Notes: generated by a model not told the origin, from the sequence alone. A stretch of 32,097 nt of DNA from an uncultured Actinomycetes bacterium (GCA_903860745.1 CAIORQ010000036.1:1-32097), one strand, 5' to 3'. Positions 14,484-21,829 are shown, numbered from the stretch's first letter. Translations and numbers: made by a program.

Positions 14484-15272
14484 TCAGGCGTCGCGCCGCA
14501 CGAGCATCACGGTGCCCGCAGCGACGATGACGACCGTGTACAGGGTCAAGAGCAGCGCCGAGACCCCCCACGAGAACGCTTGGCTCGTCAGGTCCGGCGA
14601 CATCATCGAGGTGCCGAGCTGGGAGGGGAGGAACTTGGTGATGTGGTCCTGCCAGTTCGAGGGCAGGAAGTTCACGATGATCGGCACGATGAAGAGGATC
14701 GACACGAAGACGCTGATGGTCGTCGCGGTCGTGCGCAAGAGCAGACCCAAGCCGTAGCCGACGAGGGTGAGCAGGGTGAGGTACACGCCGGCGAAGACCA
14801 CCGCGCGCAGGTCGGTCGAGTTGGAGAGGGACCCCGTCGGCAGGTGACCGGACTTGTAGATCAGCTGACCGATCTCGAAGGCCGCGAAGCTGGCGACCTC
14901 GCCCAGGACGGCGAAGGTGACGAGCAGGACGATGGCCTTGGCGAGTGCGAGGTGCACCCGACGCGGCACGGCGGCCAGGGTGGTGCGGATGGCTCCCGAC
15001 GCGTACTCCGAGGTGATGACGCGGGCCCCCATCACGCCGGCGGCGAACTGTCCGAAGAAGACCCCGACCAGACTGGTGGCGACGGGGTCGAAGACGAGCT
15101 GACGCGCGGGGTCCCGGTGGTTCCAGTTGGCCTTGATGATGAAGCTCACCAAGACGGCGAGCCCCACCGTCAGGACGAGGAAGGTCAAGACGCCGATGAG
15201 CGAGGCTCGCACGGTGCGGAACTTGAGCCACTCCGACCGGGTGGTGTCGACGAGGGTGGGCGAGGAGCTCAC
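14484..15272 (-). CDS. ABC-2 type transporter permease
   Basis: The 262-residue membrane protein has a short cytosolic N-terminus (R-S-E-W-L-K-F-R-T-V-R, typical of ABC-2 permeases) and six predicted membrane segments: about residues 25-47, 64-84, 108-130, 148-170, 175-197 and 237-257. It pairs with the ATPase gene immediately upstream; the GTG at 15272 overlaps that gene's TGA, so the two are translationally coupled. Such pairs export drugs, peptides or lipids. The substrate is not readable. It is the last gene of the unit on the minus strand. Confidence 0.9.
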   Translation of the reverse strand: MSSSPTLVDTTRSEWLKFRTVRASLIGVLTFLVLTVGLAVLVSFIIKANWNHRDPARQLVFDPVATSLVGVFFGQFAAGVMGARVITSEYASGAIRTTLAAVPRRVHLALAKAIVLLVTFAVLGEVASFAAFEIGQLIYKSGHLPTGSLSNSTDLRAVVFAGVYLTLLTLVGYGLGLLLRTTATTISVFVSILFIVPIIVNFLPSNWQDHITKFLPSQLGTSMMSPDLTSQAFSWGVSALLLTLYTVVIVAAGTVMLVRRDA

Positions 15273-16186
15273 GGGGCGGCCTCCACGTCGTGGTGCCCGT
15301 ATTCGAGCGAGTCGGCGGTCAGGTCCATGAACACGTCCTCCAGGGACGCTCGCTGGGGGGTCAGCTCGTGCAGCGCGATACCCGCGGCGAAGGCCGCGTC
15401 GCCGACCTCCTCGGAGCTGAGCCCGCTCACGCTCAGGCCGGAGTCGTTGACCGGTTCGATGGTGGCCCGGGCCGCGCGCAGGACCTCGGCGAGACGCGCC
15501 GAGTCCGCCGAACGCACGAAGACCGTTCCCTTGGCGTCGGCGGTGAGGTCGTCCACCGTGCCCGAACGGATGAACTTGCCGCGTCCGATGACGATGATCT
15601 GGTCGGCGCTCACCGCCATCTCGCTCATGAGGTGCGAGGAGACGAAGACCGTGCGGCCCTCCTTGGCGAGCGAGCGGAAGAAGTCGCGGATCCAGCGGAT
15701 GCCCTCGGGATCGAGGCCGTTGACCGGCTCGTCGAAGAGGAGGGTCTGGGGGTCGCCCAGGAGCGCTCCGGCGATGCCCAGGCGCTGGCTCATGCCCAGC
15801 GAGAAGCCGCCGACCTTCTTATGGGCCACCGAGGCGATGCCGACGAACTCCAGGACGTCGTTGACCCGCGACTGGGGGATGCGATTGGCCAGGGCGAGGG
15901 CTCGCAGGTGGTTTCGCGCCGAGCGCTTGGGGTCCAAGGACTTGGCGTCGAGCAGGGCGCCCACCTCGCGCAGCGGCGCCTTCAACTGCTCGTAGGTCCG
16001 GCCGTTGATGGTGGCGCGACCGCTGGTGGGCCGGTCGAGGCCCAGGATGATGCGCATGGTGGTGGACTTGCCTGAGCCGTTGGGCCCCAGGAAGCCGGTG
16101 ACGACACCCGGCTGGACCTCGAAGTCCAGGTCGTTGACCGCCAGGGTGTCGCCGTAGCGCTTGGTGAGGTGGTCGATCTTCAGCAT
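15269..16186 (-). CDS. ABC-2 type exporter ATP-binding protein (DrrA/CcmA family)
   Basis: The 305-residue ATPase has Walker A (G-P-N-G-S-G-K-S-T, residues 34-42), a signature variant F-S-L-G-M-S-Q-R, Walker B (L-L-F-D-E-P-V-N-G-L-D-P) and an H-loop (S-S-H-L-M-S-E-M). A C-terminal extension of about 90 residues with A-S-L-E-D-V-F is typical of drug and antibiotic exporters of the DrrA group. It energises the permease encoded just downstream. AAAAGGA precedes the ATG at good distance. The gene is 61 bp downstream of the Fur-family gene on the same strand, separated by an inverted repeat, so it may have its own control. Confidence 0.93.
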   Translation of the reverse strand: MLKIDHLTKRYGDTLAVNDLDFEVQPGVVTGFLGPNGSGKSTTMRIILGLDRPTSGRATINGRTYEQLKAPLREVGALLDAKSLDPKRSARNHLRALALANRIPQSRVNDVLEFVGIASVAHKKVGGFSLGMSQRLGIAGALLGDPQTLLFDEPVNGLDPEGIRWIRDFFRSLAKEGRTVFVSSHLMSEMAVSADQIIVIGRGKFIRSGTVDDLTADAKGTVFVRSADSARLAEVLRAARATIEPVNDSGLSVSGLSSEEVGDAAFAAGIALHELTPQRASLEDVFMDLTADSLEYGHHDVEAAP

Positions 16187-16211
16187 GGGTCCTTTTGCAC
16201 ACTACTGGGCG

Positions 16212-16229
16212 CGTCGCGCAGTCGCGACG
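16212..16229. repeat. 7-bp inverted repeat between the Fur-family gene and the exporter ATPase
   Basis: CGTCGCG and CGCGACG are separated by 4 nt. The repeat could be an operator for the exporter genes or a weak terminator of the regulator gene; no T tract follows on the minus strand. Confidence 0.35.
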
Positions 16230-16247
16230 AAGGAGAATAAGGACGAC

Positions 16248-16685
16248 CTAAGAGTGCGACCCACGACAGTGCTCGCACAGGCCCGACAGGGCCACGTGGT
16301 GGCGGTTGAGCTCGAAGCCCTGGGTCGCCAGTAGCTCGCGCGCCAGCCGGTCGTAGATCTCCGAGGGGACCTCGAAGGTCGTGTGACAGCCCTCGCAGGT
16401 GACGTGGGAGTGCGACGCCCCGGCCAGGTGGTAGACGGCCGCGCCGTGACCGGTGTGCGAGTGCACCACCAGGTCGAGGTCGTCGAGCTCCTCCAAGATG
16501 CGGTAGACCGTCGAAGGGCTGACGTCGGGGCGCAGTGCCTGGACCTGCTTGGTCACCTCGTCGGCGGTCAGGTGGTCGTGGGCGTGCACGAGGACCTCGA
16601 TCACGGCACGTTTGGGCGCGGTGATCCGCTTGGCGTGCGCGCGCAGGGCCTCGAGGACCTCGTCGCTGCGCTGGACGGTTCCCAT
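16248..16685 (-). CDS. Fur-family metal-responsive regulator
   Basis: The 145-residue protein has the Fur winged helix (about residues 15-85: T-A-P-K-R-A-V-I-E-V-L, then L-T-A-D-E-V and S-P-S-T-V-Y-R-I-L-E-E-L). The metal-binding dimerisation half has two C-x-x-C pairs (C-E-G-C near residue 99 and C-E-H-C near 139) that form the structural zinc site. The regulatory site could use the H-S-H before the first pair and the R-H-H near residue 128. Iron, zinc and peroxide sensing cannot be told apart from sequence. A -10 (TAGTCT) ends 6 nt before the ATG, so the mRNA is probably leaderless. The gene is divergent from an MFS exporter and upstream of an ABC exporter, so it may control either. Confidence 0.92.
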   Translation of the reverse strand: MGTVQRSDEVLEALRAHAKRITAPKRAVIEVLVHAHDHLTADEVTKQVQALRPDVSPSTVYRILEELDDLDLVVHSHTGHGAAVYHLAGASHSHVTCEGCHTTFEVPSEIYDRLARELLATQGFELNRHHVALSGLCEHCRGSHS

Positions 16686-16707
16686 CCAGCCAGACTACGT
16701 GGGCTGG
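16686..16707. promoter_or_regulatory. leaderless -10 of the Fur-family gene within an inverted repeat
   Basis: TAGTCT (minus strand, 16697-16692) is followed by 6 nt and the ATG at 16685. It lies between the arms of a CCAGCC...GGCTGG inverted repeat (16686-16691, 16702-16707), which might be an autoregulatory site. It does not resemble the classical AT-rich Fur box. Confidence 0.35.
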
Positions 16708-16729
16708 TCGCGGCGACGAGGGCCACCGT

Positions 16730-16735
16730 TAGAAT
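16730..16735 (+). promoter_or_regulatory. possible -10 element of the second MFS exporter gene
   Basis: TAGAAT would start transcription near 16742, giving a leader of about 50 nt that contains AAAGGA before the ATG at 16791. No convincing -35 is seen. Confidence 0.3.
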
Positions 16736-16790
16736 GTCCCCGCGCCGTCGGCCCCGCCGGCTCCGCGACCACCCTGGCGAAAGGACACCG

Positions 16791-18347
16791 ATGTCGACGC
16801 GAGCACCCGGCACCTTGCCCAAGCGTGAGCTCTACTTCGTCTTGAGCGCCCTGATGCTGGGCATGCTGCTGGCCGCCCTGGACGCGACCATCGTCTCCAC
16901 CGCGCTGCCGACCATCGTGGGTGACCTGCACGGGGCCAACCATCTGAGCTGGGTGGTGGTGGCCTACCTCCTGGCCTCCACGGTCTCGACGCCGCTGTGG
17001 GGCAAGCTCGGCGACCTCCACGGGCGCAAGAACTACTTCATCTGGGCGATCGCCATCTTCCTCGTGGGCTCGATGGCCTGCGGCTTCGCCAGCGACATGA
17101 TCGAGCTGATCCTCTTCCGCGCGCTCCAGGGTCTGGGTGGCGGCGGTCTGATGATCGGGGCGCAGGCGGTCATCGCCGACGTGGTGCCGCCGCGCGAGCG
17201 CGGCCGCTACTCGGGCCTCTTCGGCGCGGTCTTCGGTGCGGCCACGGTGCTCGGACCGCTGCTGGGCGGCTTCATCGTGGAGTACTGGTCGTGGCGGTGG
17301 ATCTTCTTCGTGAACGTCCCCTTCGGCGTCATCGCCCTGATCGTCACCGCGGCGGCGCTGCCGAGTTCGGGGGAGCGCAAGCAGCACACCATCGACTACG
17401 CGGGGATTGTGACGCTGACCATCGCGGCCTCGAGCTTCATCTTGTTCACCTCGCTGGGGGGCAACAGCTTCGCCTGGTCCTCCGCGCAGTCCTACCTGCT
17501 CTTCGGCGCGGGCGTCGTGTTTACGGCCGTCTTCGTGATGATCGAGCGGCGTTCGATGGAACCCATCTTGTCCCCGGGACTCTTCAAGAACCGGGTATTC
17601 ACCTCGGCCTCGGCCATCGGCTTCGTGGTGGGTTTCGCGATGTTCGGCGCGATGACCTTCCTGCCCCTGTACTTCCAGGACGTCCACGGCGCCTCACCGA
17701 CCAACTCGGGCCTGCGTCTGCTGCCCATGATGGTGGGACTCTTCAGCGCGTCGATCGTCGCCGGACAGCTCGTCTCGCGTGGCAAGAAGTACCGACCGTT
17801 CCCCATCGGCGGCACCGCGGTGATGACTATCGGCCTGGGCCTGCTCGGGACCATCGGCGTCACCACGTCGACCCTCGCGACGAGCGCCTTCATGCTGATC
17901 CTGGGGATCGGCATCGGCCTGGTGATGCAGATCCTGGTCACCGCGGTGCAGAACGCGGTCAATCCGGCCGAGGTCGGGGCGGCCACCGCCGGGGCCAACT
18001 TCTTCCGCTCCATCGGTGGTTCCTTCGGAACGGCGGTCTTCGGGGCCGTCTTCACCAACGAACTGCCCCGCCAACTCGCGGCGGGCGTGAGGTCGAGCGG
18101 CTACACGGGGGTGCTGCCGCCCGCGTCGCAGTGGACGCCCGAGACCCTGCGCCACCTGCCCGGACAGGCCCTCTCGGTGATCGTCCACGCCATCTCGTCG
18201 AGCATCAGCCACATCTACGTGCTGGCCGTCCCGGTAGGCGTGGTGGCGGTCCTGCTCAGCCTCACGCTGCCCGAGGTGAAGCTGCGCACGAGCCTGCACC
18301 CGGTGGCCGACGAGATCCCCATGTCCAACGCCGACCCCGTTGTGTAA
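16791..18347 (+). CDS. MFS efflux transporter, DHA2 (14-TMS) family
   Basis: The 518-residue membrane protein is a second EmrB/QacA-like proton-coupled exporter. Its N-terminus carries the family signature L-D-A-T-I-V-S-T-A-L-P-T-I in helix 1 and motif A (G-K-L-G-D-L-H-G-R-K) in the first cytosolic loop. Motif C-like G-P-L-L-G-G-F-I is in helix 5. About fourteen hydrophobic segments follow, and the C-terminal tail is short. AAAGGA lies 5 nt before the chosen ATG at 16791; longer in-frame readings cross the regulator gene and are not supported. It is divergent from the Fur-family gene. It is not closely similar to the exporter at 8669, sharing only family motifs. Confidence 0.93.
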   Translation: MSTRAPGTLPKRELYFVLSALMLGMLLAALDATIVSTALPTIVGDLHGANHLSWVVVAYLLASTVSTPLWGKLGDLHGRKNYFIWAIAIFLVGSMACGFASDMIELILFRALQGLGGGGLMIGAQAVIADVVPPRERGRYSGLFGAVFGAATVLGPLLGGFIVEYWSWRWIFFVNVPFGVIALIVTAAALPSSGERKQHTIDYAGIVTLTIAASSFILFTSLGGNSFAWSSAQSYLLFGAGVVFTAVFVMIERRSMEPILSPGLFKNRVFTSASAIGFVVGFAMFGAMTFLPLYFQDVHGASPTNSGLRLLPMMVGLFSASIVAGQLVSRGKKYRPFPIGGTAVMTIGLGLLGTIGVTTSTLATSAFMLILGIGIGLVMQILVTAVQNAVNPAEVGAATAGANFFRSIGGSFGTAVFGAVFTNELPRQLAAGVRSSGYTGVLPPASQWTPETLRHLPGQALSVIVHAISSSISHIYVLAVPVGVVAVLLSLTLPEVKLRTSLHPVADEIPMSNADPVV

Positions 18348-18454
18348 AAGGTCACAGAGTTCTTACATAGTTTTGATAGAGATGGCCTTGCACTAACGCG
18401 TCTCAATTGGGAAAGTGGCGAGGTACGATGAGTACCGAGACGAAAGGAGTCGCG
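18348..18454 (+). promoter_or_regulatory. AT-richer leader of the DUF3040-led operon
   Basis: This gap probably contains the promoter of the five-gene run that follows. TACGAT (18424-18429) is a possible -10, lying in a GGTAC-GATGA-GTACC inverted repeat (18422-18436), but no -35 at proper spacing is evident. AAAGGAG at 18443-18449 is a strong ribosome-binding site for the ATG at 18455. Confidence 0.3.
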
Positions 18455-18841
18455 ATGCCGCTGTCAGAGCACGAACAGAAGATCCTCGCGGAACTCGAAG
18501 AGTCTCTCTCCAAGCAGGACCCGCGATTCGCCAAGAACGTTCGCGACACGAACGTCTACTCCCACGGTGCCCGGCGGGTGCGCTGGGGCATCGCGGGCTT
18601 CGTGGTCGGACTGATCGTCCTGCTCGCCTTCTTCTCCCAGAACGTCTACGTGGGCTTGTTGGGCGTCGCGATGATGTTCGCCTCGGCGATCGTGATCGAG
18701 CGCAACGCTCGTCTGCTGGGACGCGCGGGTTGGCGTGACATCACCCAACCCCACTCGGGTGACGACGCGGCCGGGACCCTGGGTCCGCGCGCTCGAACCC
18801 TTCGCGACTGGTTGTCGCGTCAGCGTCACCGGTCCGAATGA
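18455..18841 (+). CDS. DUF3040 small membrane protein
   Basis: The 128-residue protein starts M-P-L-S-E-H-E-Q-K-I-L-A-E-L-E, the hallmark N-terminal helix of the DUF3040 family. Two membrane helices follow (about residues 45-60 and 64-80), then a polar C-terminal tail. DUF3040 proteins are found almost only in Actinobacteria, and one lies close to mraZ in mycobacteria; the function is unknown. I choose the ATG at 18455 because AAAGGAG sits 5 nt upstream and the family begins exactly here, although in-frame codons extend to 18407. The stop overlaps the ROK kinase ATG (ATGA). Position just ahead of the dcw cluster suggests an envelope-related role, by inference only. Confidence 0.9.
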   Translation: MPLSEHEQKILAELEESLSKQDPRFAKNVRDTNVYSHGARRVRWGIAGFVVGLIVLLAFFSQNVYVGLLGVAMMFASAIVIERNARLLGRAGWRDITQPHSGDDAAGTLGPRARTLRDWLSRQRHRSE

Positions 18842-19710
18842 CCCCCGCCGGAGTGACGCCCGTCACTCCGTGCCTCGCCCTCGACATCGGGGGGACCAAG
18901 GCGGAAGCCGCGCTGGTGACCCCCCAGGGAGTCGTCCTCCGCCGTGACCGCGTTGACGTCAAGGCGGCGGGCGTCGACCTCTTCGAACGGGTCGTCGAAC
19001 TGCTGGCCACGGTGTGCGGCCGTGACGAGGTCTCGTCGCTCGGTGTCGCCTGCGCCGGGCCCATGGTGAACGCGGGCCAGTCCGTGTCACCGCTCAACAT
19101 CCCGGTCTGGCGCGACTTCCCCCTTCGGGCGCGACTCGAGGAGGCGACCGGCCTGACCGTGAGGGTGGACGGCGACGTGCGGGCCCTGGCCCTGGCCGAG
19201 GGGCGCTTCGGCGCCGGCCGGGGGATCGACAACTACGCCTCGCTCGTCGTCTCGACCGGCATCGGTGGCGCGCTCGTGATGGACGGACGGTTGCTCGACG
19301 GTGAGTCCGGCAACGCGGGGCACATCGGTCACCTCAACGTGGTCCCCGACGGACGACCCTGCTCCTGTGGCGCGCGCGGCTGCCTCGAGGCCGAGGCCTC
19401 GGGTTGGGCGATCCAGGAGTTGTCGGGTTCGTCGCCGCAGTTCGCCGACGAGGAACTGCGCCGACGCACCGCGACGCTGGTGGGCCGCGCCATCGGCACC
19501 CTGGCGTCGGTCCTCGATTTCAGCCACTGCTACGTGGCGGGCTCGGTCGCCCTGGGTTACGGCGAGGACTTCTTCACCACGGCTCAGACGAACGCGCGCA
19601 CGATGGCCACGATGCACTTCTCACGCTCGCTGGAGATTCGGCCCTCGGGTCTGGGGTCCGACGGTCCGATCCTGGGGGCCGCCTGCCTCGCCGTGAGGGG
19701 CGCGTCGTGA
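18838..19710 (+). CDS. ROK-family sugar kinase (glucokinase-like)
   Basis: The 290-residue protein has the ASKHA fold of ROK kinases, which phosphorylate glucose, N-acetylglucosamine or related hexoses. The N-terminal phosphate-1 motif is L-D-I-G-G-T-K (residues 15-21). The central sugar site includes an E-x-G-H-x-x-like segment (N-A-G-H-I-G-H-L). The zinc-binding C-x-C-G-x-x-G-C-x-E motif begins near residue 175 (C-S-C-G-A-R-G-C-L-E). There is no N-terminal helix-turn-helix, so it is an enzyme rather than a ROK repressor. It overlaps the genes on both sides by four bases, so it is co-translated. A link to amino-sugar supply for peptidoglycan is tempting but unproven. Confidence 0.9.
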   Translation: MTPAGVTPVTPCLALDIGGTKAEAALVTPQGVVLRRDRVDVKAAGVDLFERVVELLATVCGRDEVSSLGVACAGPMVNAGQSVSPLNIPVWRDFPLRARLEEATGLTVRVDGDVRALALAEGRFGAGRGIDNYASLVVSTGIGGALVMDGRLLDGESGNAGHIGHLNVVPDGRPCSCGARGCLEAEASGWAIQELSGSSPQFADEELRRRTATLVGRAIGTLASVLDFSHCYVAGSVALGYGEDFFTTAQTNARTMATMHFSRSLEIRPSGLGSDGPILGAACLAVRGAS

Positions 19711-19958
19711 CGCGCTGGTGGGTTCCTGGACTGGGTCGCTACCTGGCGCGCCATCCCCGCGACATCGGCTGCGTGATGCGCGCCGCGTGGCGTCTGCGAC
19801 GAGAGCGCTGGTGGCGACATCGTCCCTGGTTGCCCCTGCCGGCTCGCGACTACTGGGAGTTCCGGCTCACGACGGCCAACGGTTCGCACGGACGGCTGGA
19901 CCCGGCGGCCGTGGTGGCGGTGGCCCGGTGGTCGGACCTGCAACGAGTGGGGAAGTAG
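19707..19958 (+). CDS. 83-residue Trp/Arg-rich conserved-looking small protein
   Basis: The GTG at 19707 overlaps the ROK stop (GTGA), and the frame closes 9 nt before the HNH gene, so the short gene sits exactly in the gap. The product has 8 Trp and 16 Arg in 83 residues, including R-R-E-R-W-W-R-H-R-P-W near the middle. There is no membrane helix or cysteine cluster. The high positive charge and aromatics suggest nucleic-acid, membrane-surface or protein binding. I do not recognise the family. Coupling on both sides and a dense packing pattern argue that it is real. Confidence 0.65.
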   Translation: MTRWWVPGLGRYLARHPRDIGCVMRAAWRLRRERWWRHRPWLPLPARDYWEFRLTTANGSHGRLDPAAVVAVARWSDLQRVGK

Positions 19959-19967
19959 TTTCTTCTC

Positions 19968-20474
19968 GTGGGGCGCGTCCTTCTCCTCAACGCCACCTTC
20001 GAGCCCCTGCAGCTCGTGAGCGAGCGTCGCGCCGTCGTCCTGCTCCTCGCCGGTCGGGCCGAGCCGATCGCCACCGCTGACGACCCTCCGGTGTGCCGCT
20101 CCACGTCGACCAGCGTGACCATCCCGTCGATCGTGCGTCTGCACGACATGGTGCGCCTGCCGACCAAGGTGCGCACCCCGCCGCTCACGCGGCGCTCGCT
20201 GCTCTTGCGCGACGGCTACCGCTGCGCCTACTGCCTTGAACACGCCGACACGGTGGACCACGTCGTGCCCCGTAGCCGTGGCGGACGTCACGAGTGGACC
20301 AACGTGGTGGCCGCCTGTCGGCGCCACAACATGCAAAAGGGCGACCGTCTGCTCGAGGAGATCGGGTGGCGGATGCACTTCGAACCCCGCATCCCCGACG
20401 GGCCGTGGTGGCGATGGCGCCACCTGCCCGACCCCGACCCGCTGTGGGCGCCCTTCCTTCCCCGAGCCTCGTGA
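19968..20474 (+). CDS. HNH endonuclease family protein
   Basis: The 168-residue protein starts V-L-L-L-N-A-T-F-E-P-L and continues R-R-A-V-V-L-L-L-A-G-R-A-E, the standard N-terminal domain of a widespread HNH family. It then shows the nuclease domain: C-A-Y-C (Cys86 and Cys89), D-H-V-V-P-R-S-R-G-G (the catalytic His), and W-T-N-V-V-A-A-C-R-R-H-N. The usual C-x-x-C zinc pair is C-R-R-H here in its second half. The physiological substrate is unknown. The GTG at 19968 is 9 nt after the previous stop; the 3' end overlaps the lipoate ligase-like gene by 4 nt. Such genes are normally stable chromosomal residents rather than mobile introns or phage genes. Confidence 0.9.
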   Translation: MGRVLLLNATFEPLQLVSERRAVVLLLAGRAEPIATADDPPVCRSTSTSVTIPSIVRLHDMVRLPTKVRTPPLTRRSLLLRDGYRCAYCLEHADTVDHVVPRSRGGRHEWTNVVAACRRHNMQKGDRLLEEIGWRMHFEPRIPDGPWWRWRHLPDPDPLWAPFLPRAS

Positions 20475-21130
20475 AGGACGACGTCGAGGAACTCTACGAC
20501 TACGCCGTGGTGCGCGAACTCGCCTCCGCGACGATGTTGATCGTCCGGCCGAGCGCACCCACCTTCGTTCTCGGGGGCAGCCAGGCCCTGGACGTCCTCG
20601 ACCCTGAACGTCGCGCGACGGTGCCGCTTCGTCGACGCCGCGGCGGGGGTGGCGTCGTGCTCCTGCAGCCTGAGGACGTCTGGGTCGACTGGTGGATCCC
20701 CGTCGACGACCCGCGCTGGTCGTCCGACCTGCACGTCACCTCGCGTCTGGCGGGTGGCTGGTGGCGCGAGGTCCTGGCCGAACGCGTCGACGGCGTCGTC
20801 GAGATGCACGAGGGCTCGCTCCAGGGCGACCCGGCGTGGCGCGTCGCGTGCTTCGCCGGTCGCGGACCCGGCGAGGTCTTCGTCGATGGGCGCAAGGCCG
20901 CCGGGGTGACCCAGTGGCGGGTGCGCGAGGGGGTCTTCCTCTCGACGGTGCTGCACTCGGCGTCCTCGCGGCCCATCATCGATCTCCTCGTCGACGTCCC
21001 GGCGGGGCTCGAGGCGGCTCTGGAGCACCACACCCTCGACTCGCTCGCCCTCGACGGCGACGACGTGACGATGGAGCTCGTGACCCGGTCACGGCCCGTC
21101 GACGTGCGTCAACTCTTCCTCCTGGCCTAG
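20471..21130 (+). CDS. lipoate-protein ligase A / octanoyltransferase-like protein
   Basis: The 219-residue protein belongs to the biotin/lipoate A/B ligase fold. R-R-R-R-G-G-G-G-V-V-L-L-Q (residues 54-66) corresponds to the lipoate-binding R-R-x-S-G-G-G-A-V loop. D-G-R-K-A-A-G-V-T-Q-W-R (Lys142) carries the invariant lysine that contacts the acyl-AMP. L-S-T-V-L-H then matches the end of the active-site sheet. It probably transfers a lipoyl or octanoyl group to a protein lysine; ligase and transferase activities cannot be separated by sequence. The Ser of the usual loop is replaced by Gly. The GTG at 20471 overlaps the HNH stop. This is the last gene before the dcw operator. Confidence 0.8.
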   Translation: MKDDVEELYDYAVVRELASATMLIVRPSAPTFVLGGSQALDVLDPERRATVPLRRRRGGGGVVLLQPEDVWVDWWIPVDDPRWSSDLHVTSRLAGGWWREVLAERVDGVVEMHEGSLQGDPAWRVACFAGRGPGEVFVDGRKAAGVTQWRVREGVFLSTVLHSASSRPIIDLLVDVPAGLEAALEHHTLDSLALDGDDVTMELVTRSRPVDVRQLFLLA

Positions 21131-21171
21131 CCACTCCCGGCGCACCCGTCCTCACGGGGTCGCGCAACGAA

Positions 21172-21186
21172 GCCCCGCTCCGGGGC
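21172..21186 (+). terminator. possible short hairpin terminator before the dcw cluster
   Basis: GCCCCG and CGGGGC form a 6-bp stem with a 3-nt loop, 42 nt after the lipoate ligase-like stop. No T tract follows, so the call is weak. Confidence 0.3.
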
Positions 21187-21240
21187 CCCTTCACGCCGCG
21201 AGGGGTCTTTGGCCCCAAAAATGTCACAATTCGGTGAGGA

Positions 21241-21286
21241 GTGGTGAATTGTGGAGTATCGTGGAGCGAAATGGAGTCAAGTGGGG
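21241..21286 (+). promoter_or_regulatory. MraZ operator: five phased GTGG-type boxes
   Basis: GTGGTG, GTGGAG, GTGGAG, ATGGAG and GTGGGG start at 21241, 21251, 21261, 21271 and 21281, an exact 10-bp period with 4-bp spacers. MraZ proteins are known to bind arrays of TGG-type direct repeats with this period upstream of their own gene. The last box ends 18 nt before the mraZ ATG. This is strong evidence for autoregulation of the dcw operon. Confidence 0.85.
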
Positions 21287-21304
21287 ACTTGACGAGGGAG
21301 TCGT

Positions 21305-21727
21305 ATGTTGTTGTTCGTCGGCCAATACCAGCACTCACTGGATGACAAGGGTCGACTCATCCTGCCCGTGAAGTTCCGCCGCGAGTTCGAGGGCGGCGGC
21401 CACCTGAGCCCCAATCTCGACGGTTGCGTGGCGTTGTGGACGCCGGGGGAGTTCGCGCGAAAGAGCGCCGAATACCTCGAGGCGGGCCGCCACGGCTCCT
21501 CCGGCGAACGTCGCCAATCACGCTTCTGGGCCACCAACTCCTCCGAAGTCGACTTCGACCGCCAGGGTCGGTTCGCCCTGCCGCCGGTCATCCGCGAGTT
21601 CGCCCGCCTCGAGGGCGACGTGCTGATAGCGGGCAACCTCGACCACATCGAACTGTGGAACCCCCAGCGCTACATCGACCAGGTGGGCGAAGCCGAGGAG
21701 GCGTTCATACAAGGCAGCGACGAGTGA
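21305..21727 (+). CDS. mraZ: MraZ, transcriptional regulator of the division and cell-wall cluster
   Basis: The 140-residue protein contains two AbrB-like swapped-hairpin domains, each with the diagnostic D-x-x-G-R motif: L-D-D-K-G-R-L-I-L-P (residues 13-22) and F-D-R-Q-G-R-F-A-L-P in the second half. MraZ assembles into a ring that binds direct repeats ahead of its own gene and modulates the whole cluster. Family members can also affect RsmH, encoded next. The ATG at 21305 follows AGGGAG, and the N-terminus (F-x-G-Q-Y-Q-H-S-L-D-x-K-G-R) is canonical. The five-box operator lies directly upstream. Confidence 0.97.
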   Translation: MLLFVGQYQHSLDDKGRLILPVKFRREFEGGGHLSPNLDGCVALWTPGEFARKSAEYLEAGRHGSSGERRQSRFWATNSSEVDFDRQGRFALPPVIREFARLEGDVLIAGNLDHIELWNPQRYIDQVGEAEEAFIQGSDE

Positions 21728-21772
21728 AAGAAGGAAGCACGCAGTACCGGCCGCGGACCATGCGCAGCCTGG

Positions 21773-21829
21773 CAATCGCCGAACGTGAAAGGGCACTCTT
21801 CTCCGCCCGCCCTCCGCGTCCGGCGATTG
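21773..21829 (+). promoter_or_regulatory. 9-bp inverted repeat next to the rsmH ribosome-binding site
   Basis: CAATCGCCG (21773-21781) and CGGCGATTG (21821-21829) are perfect complements separated by 39 nt. The second arm ends immediately before AAAGG, the rsmH ribosome-binding site, so an mRNA stem here could limit rsmH translation. TGAAAGG occurs in the loop and again at the true site. Confidence 0.4.

Noticed and set aside
13524-15995. A very long open frame on the plus strand (about 820 codons)
   Set aside because: It is antisense to the carboxyltransferase and ABC exporter genes, is rich in Gly, Asp, His and Arg with no domain, and is explained by GC-rich third positions of the real genes.
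21202-21220. GGGGTC-TTT-GGCCCC hairpin as a terminator before mraZ
   Set aside because: It is followed by A residues, not T, on the plus strand, and has only six pairs including a wobble.
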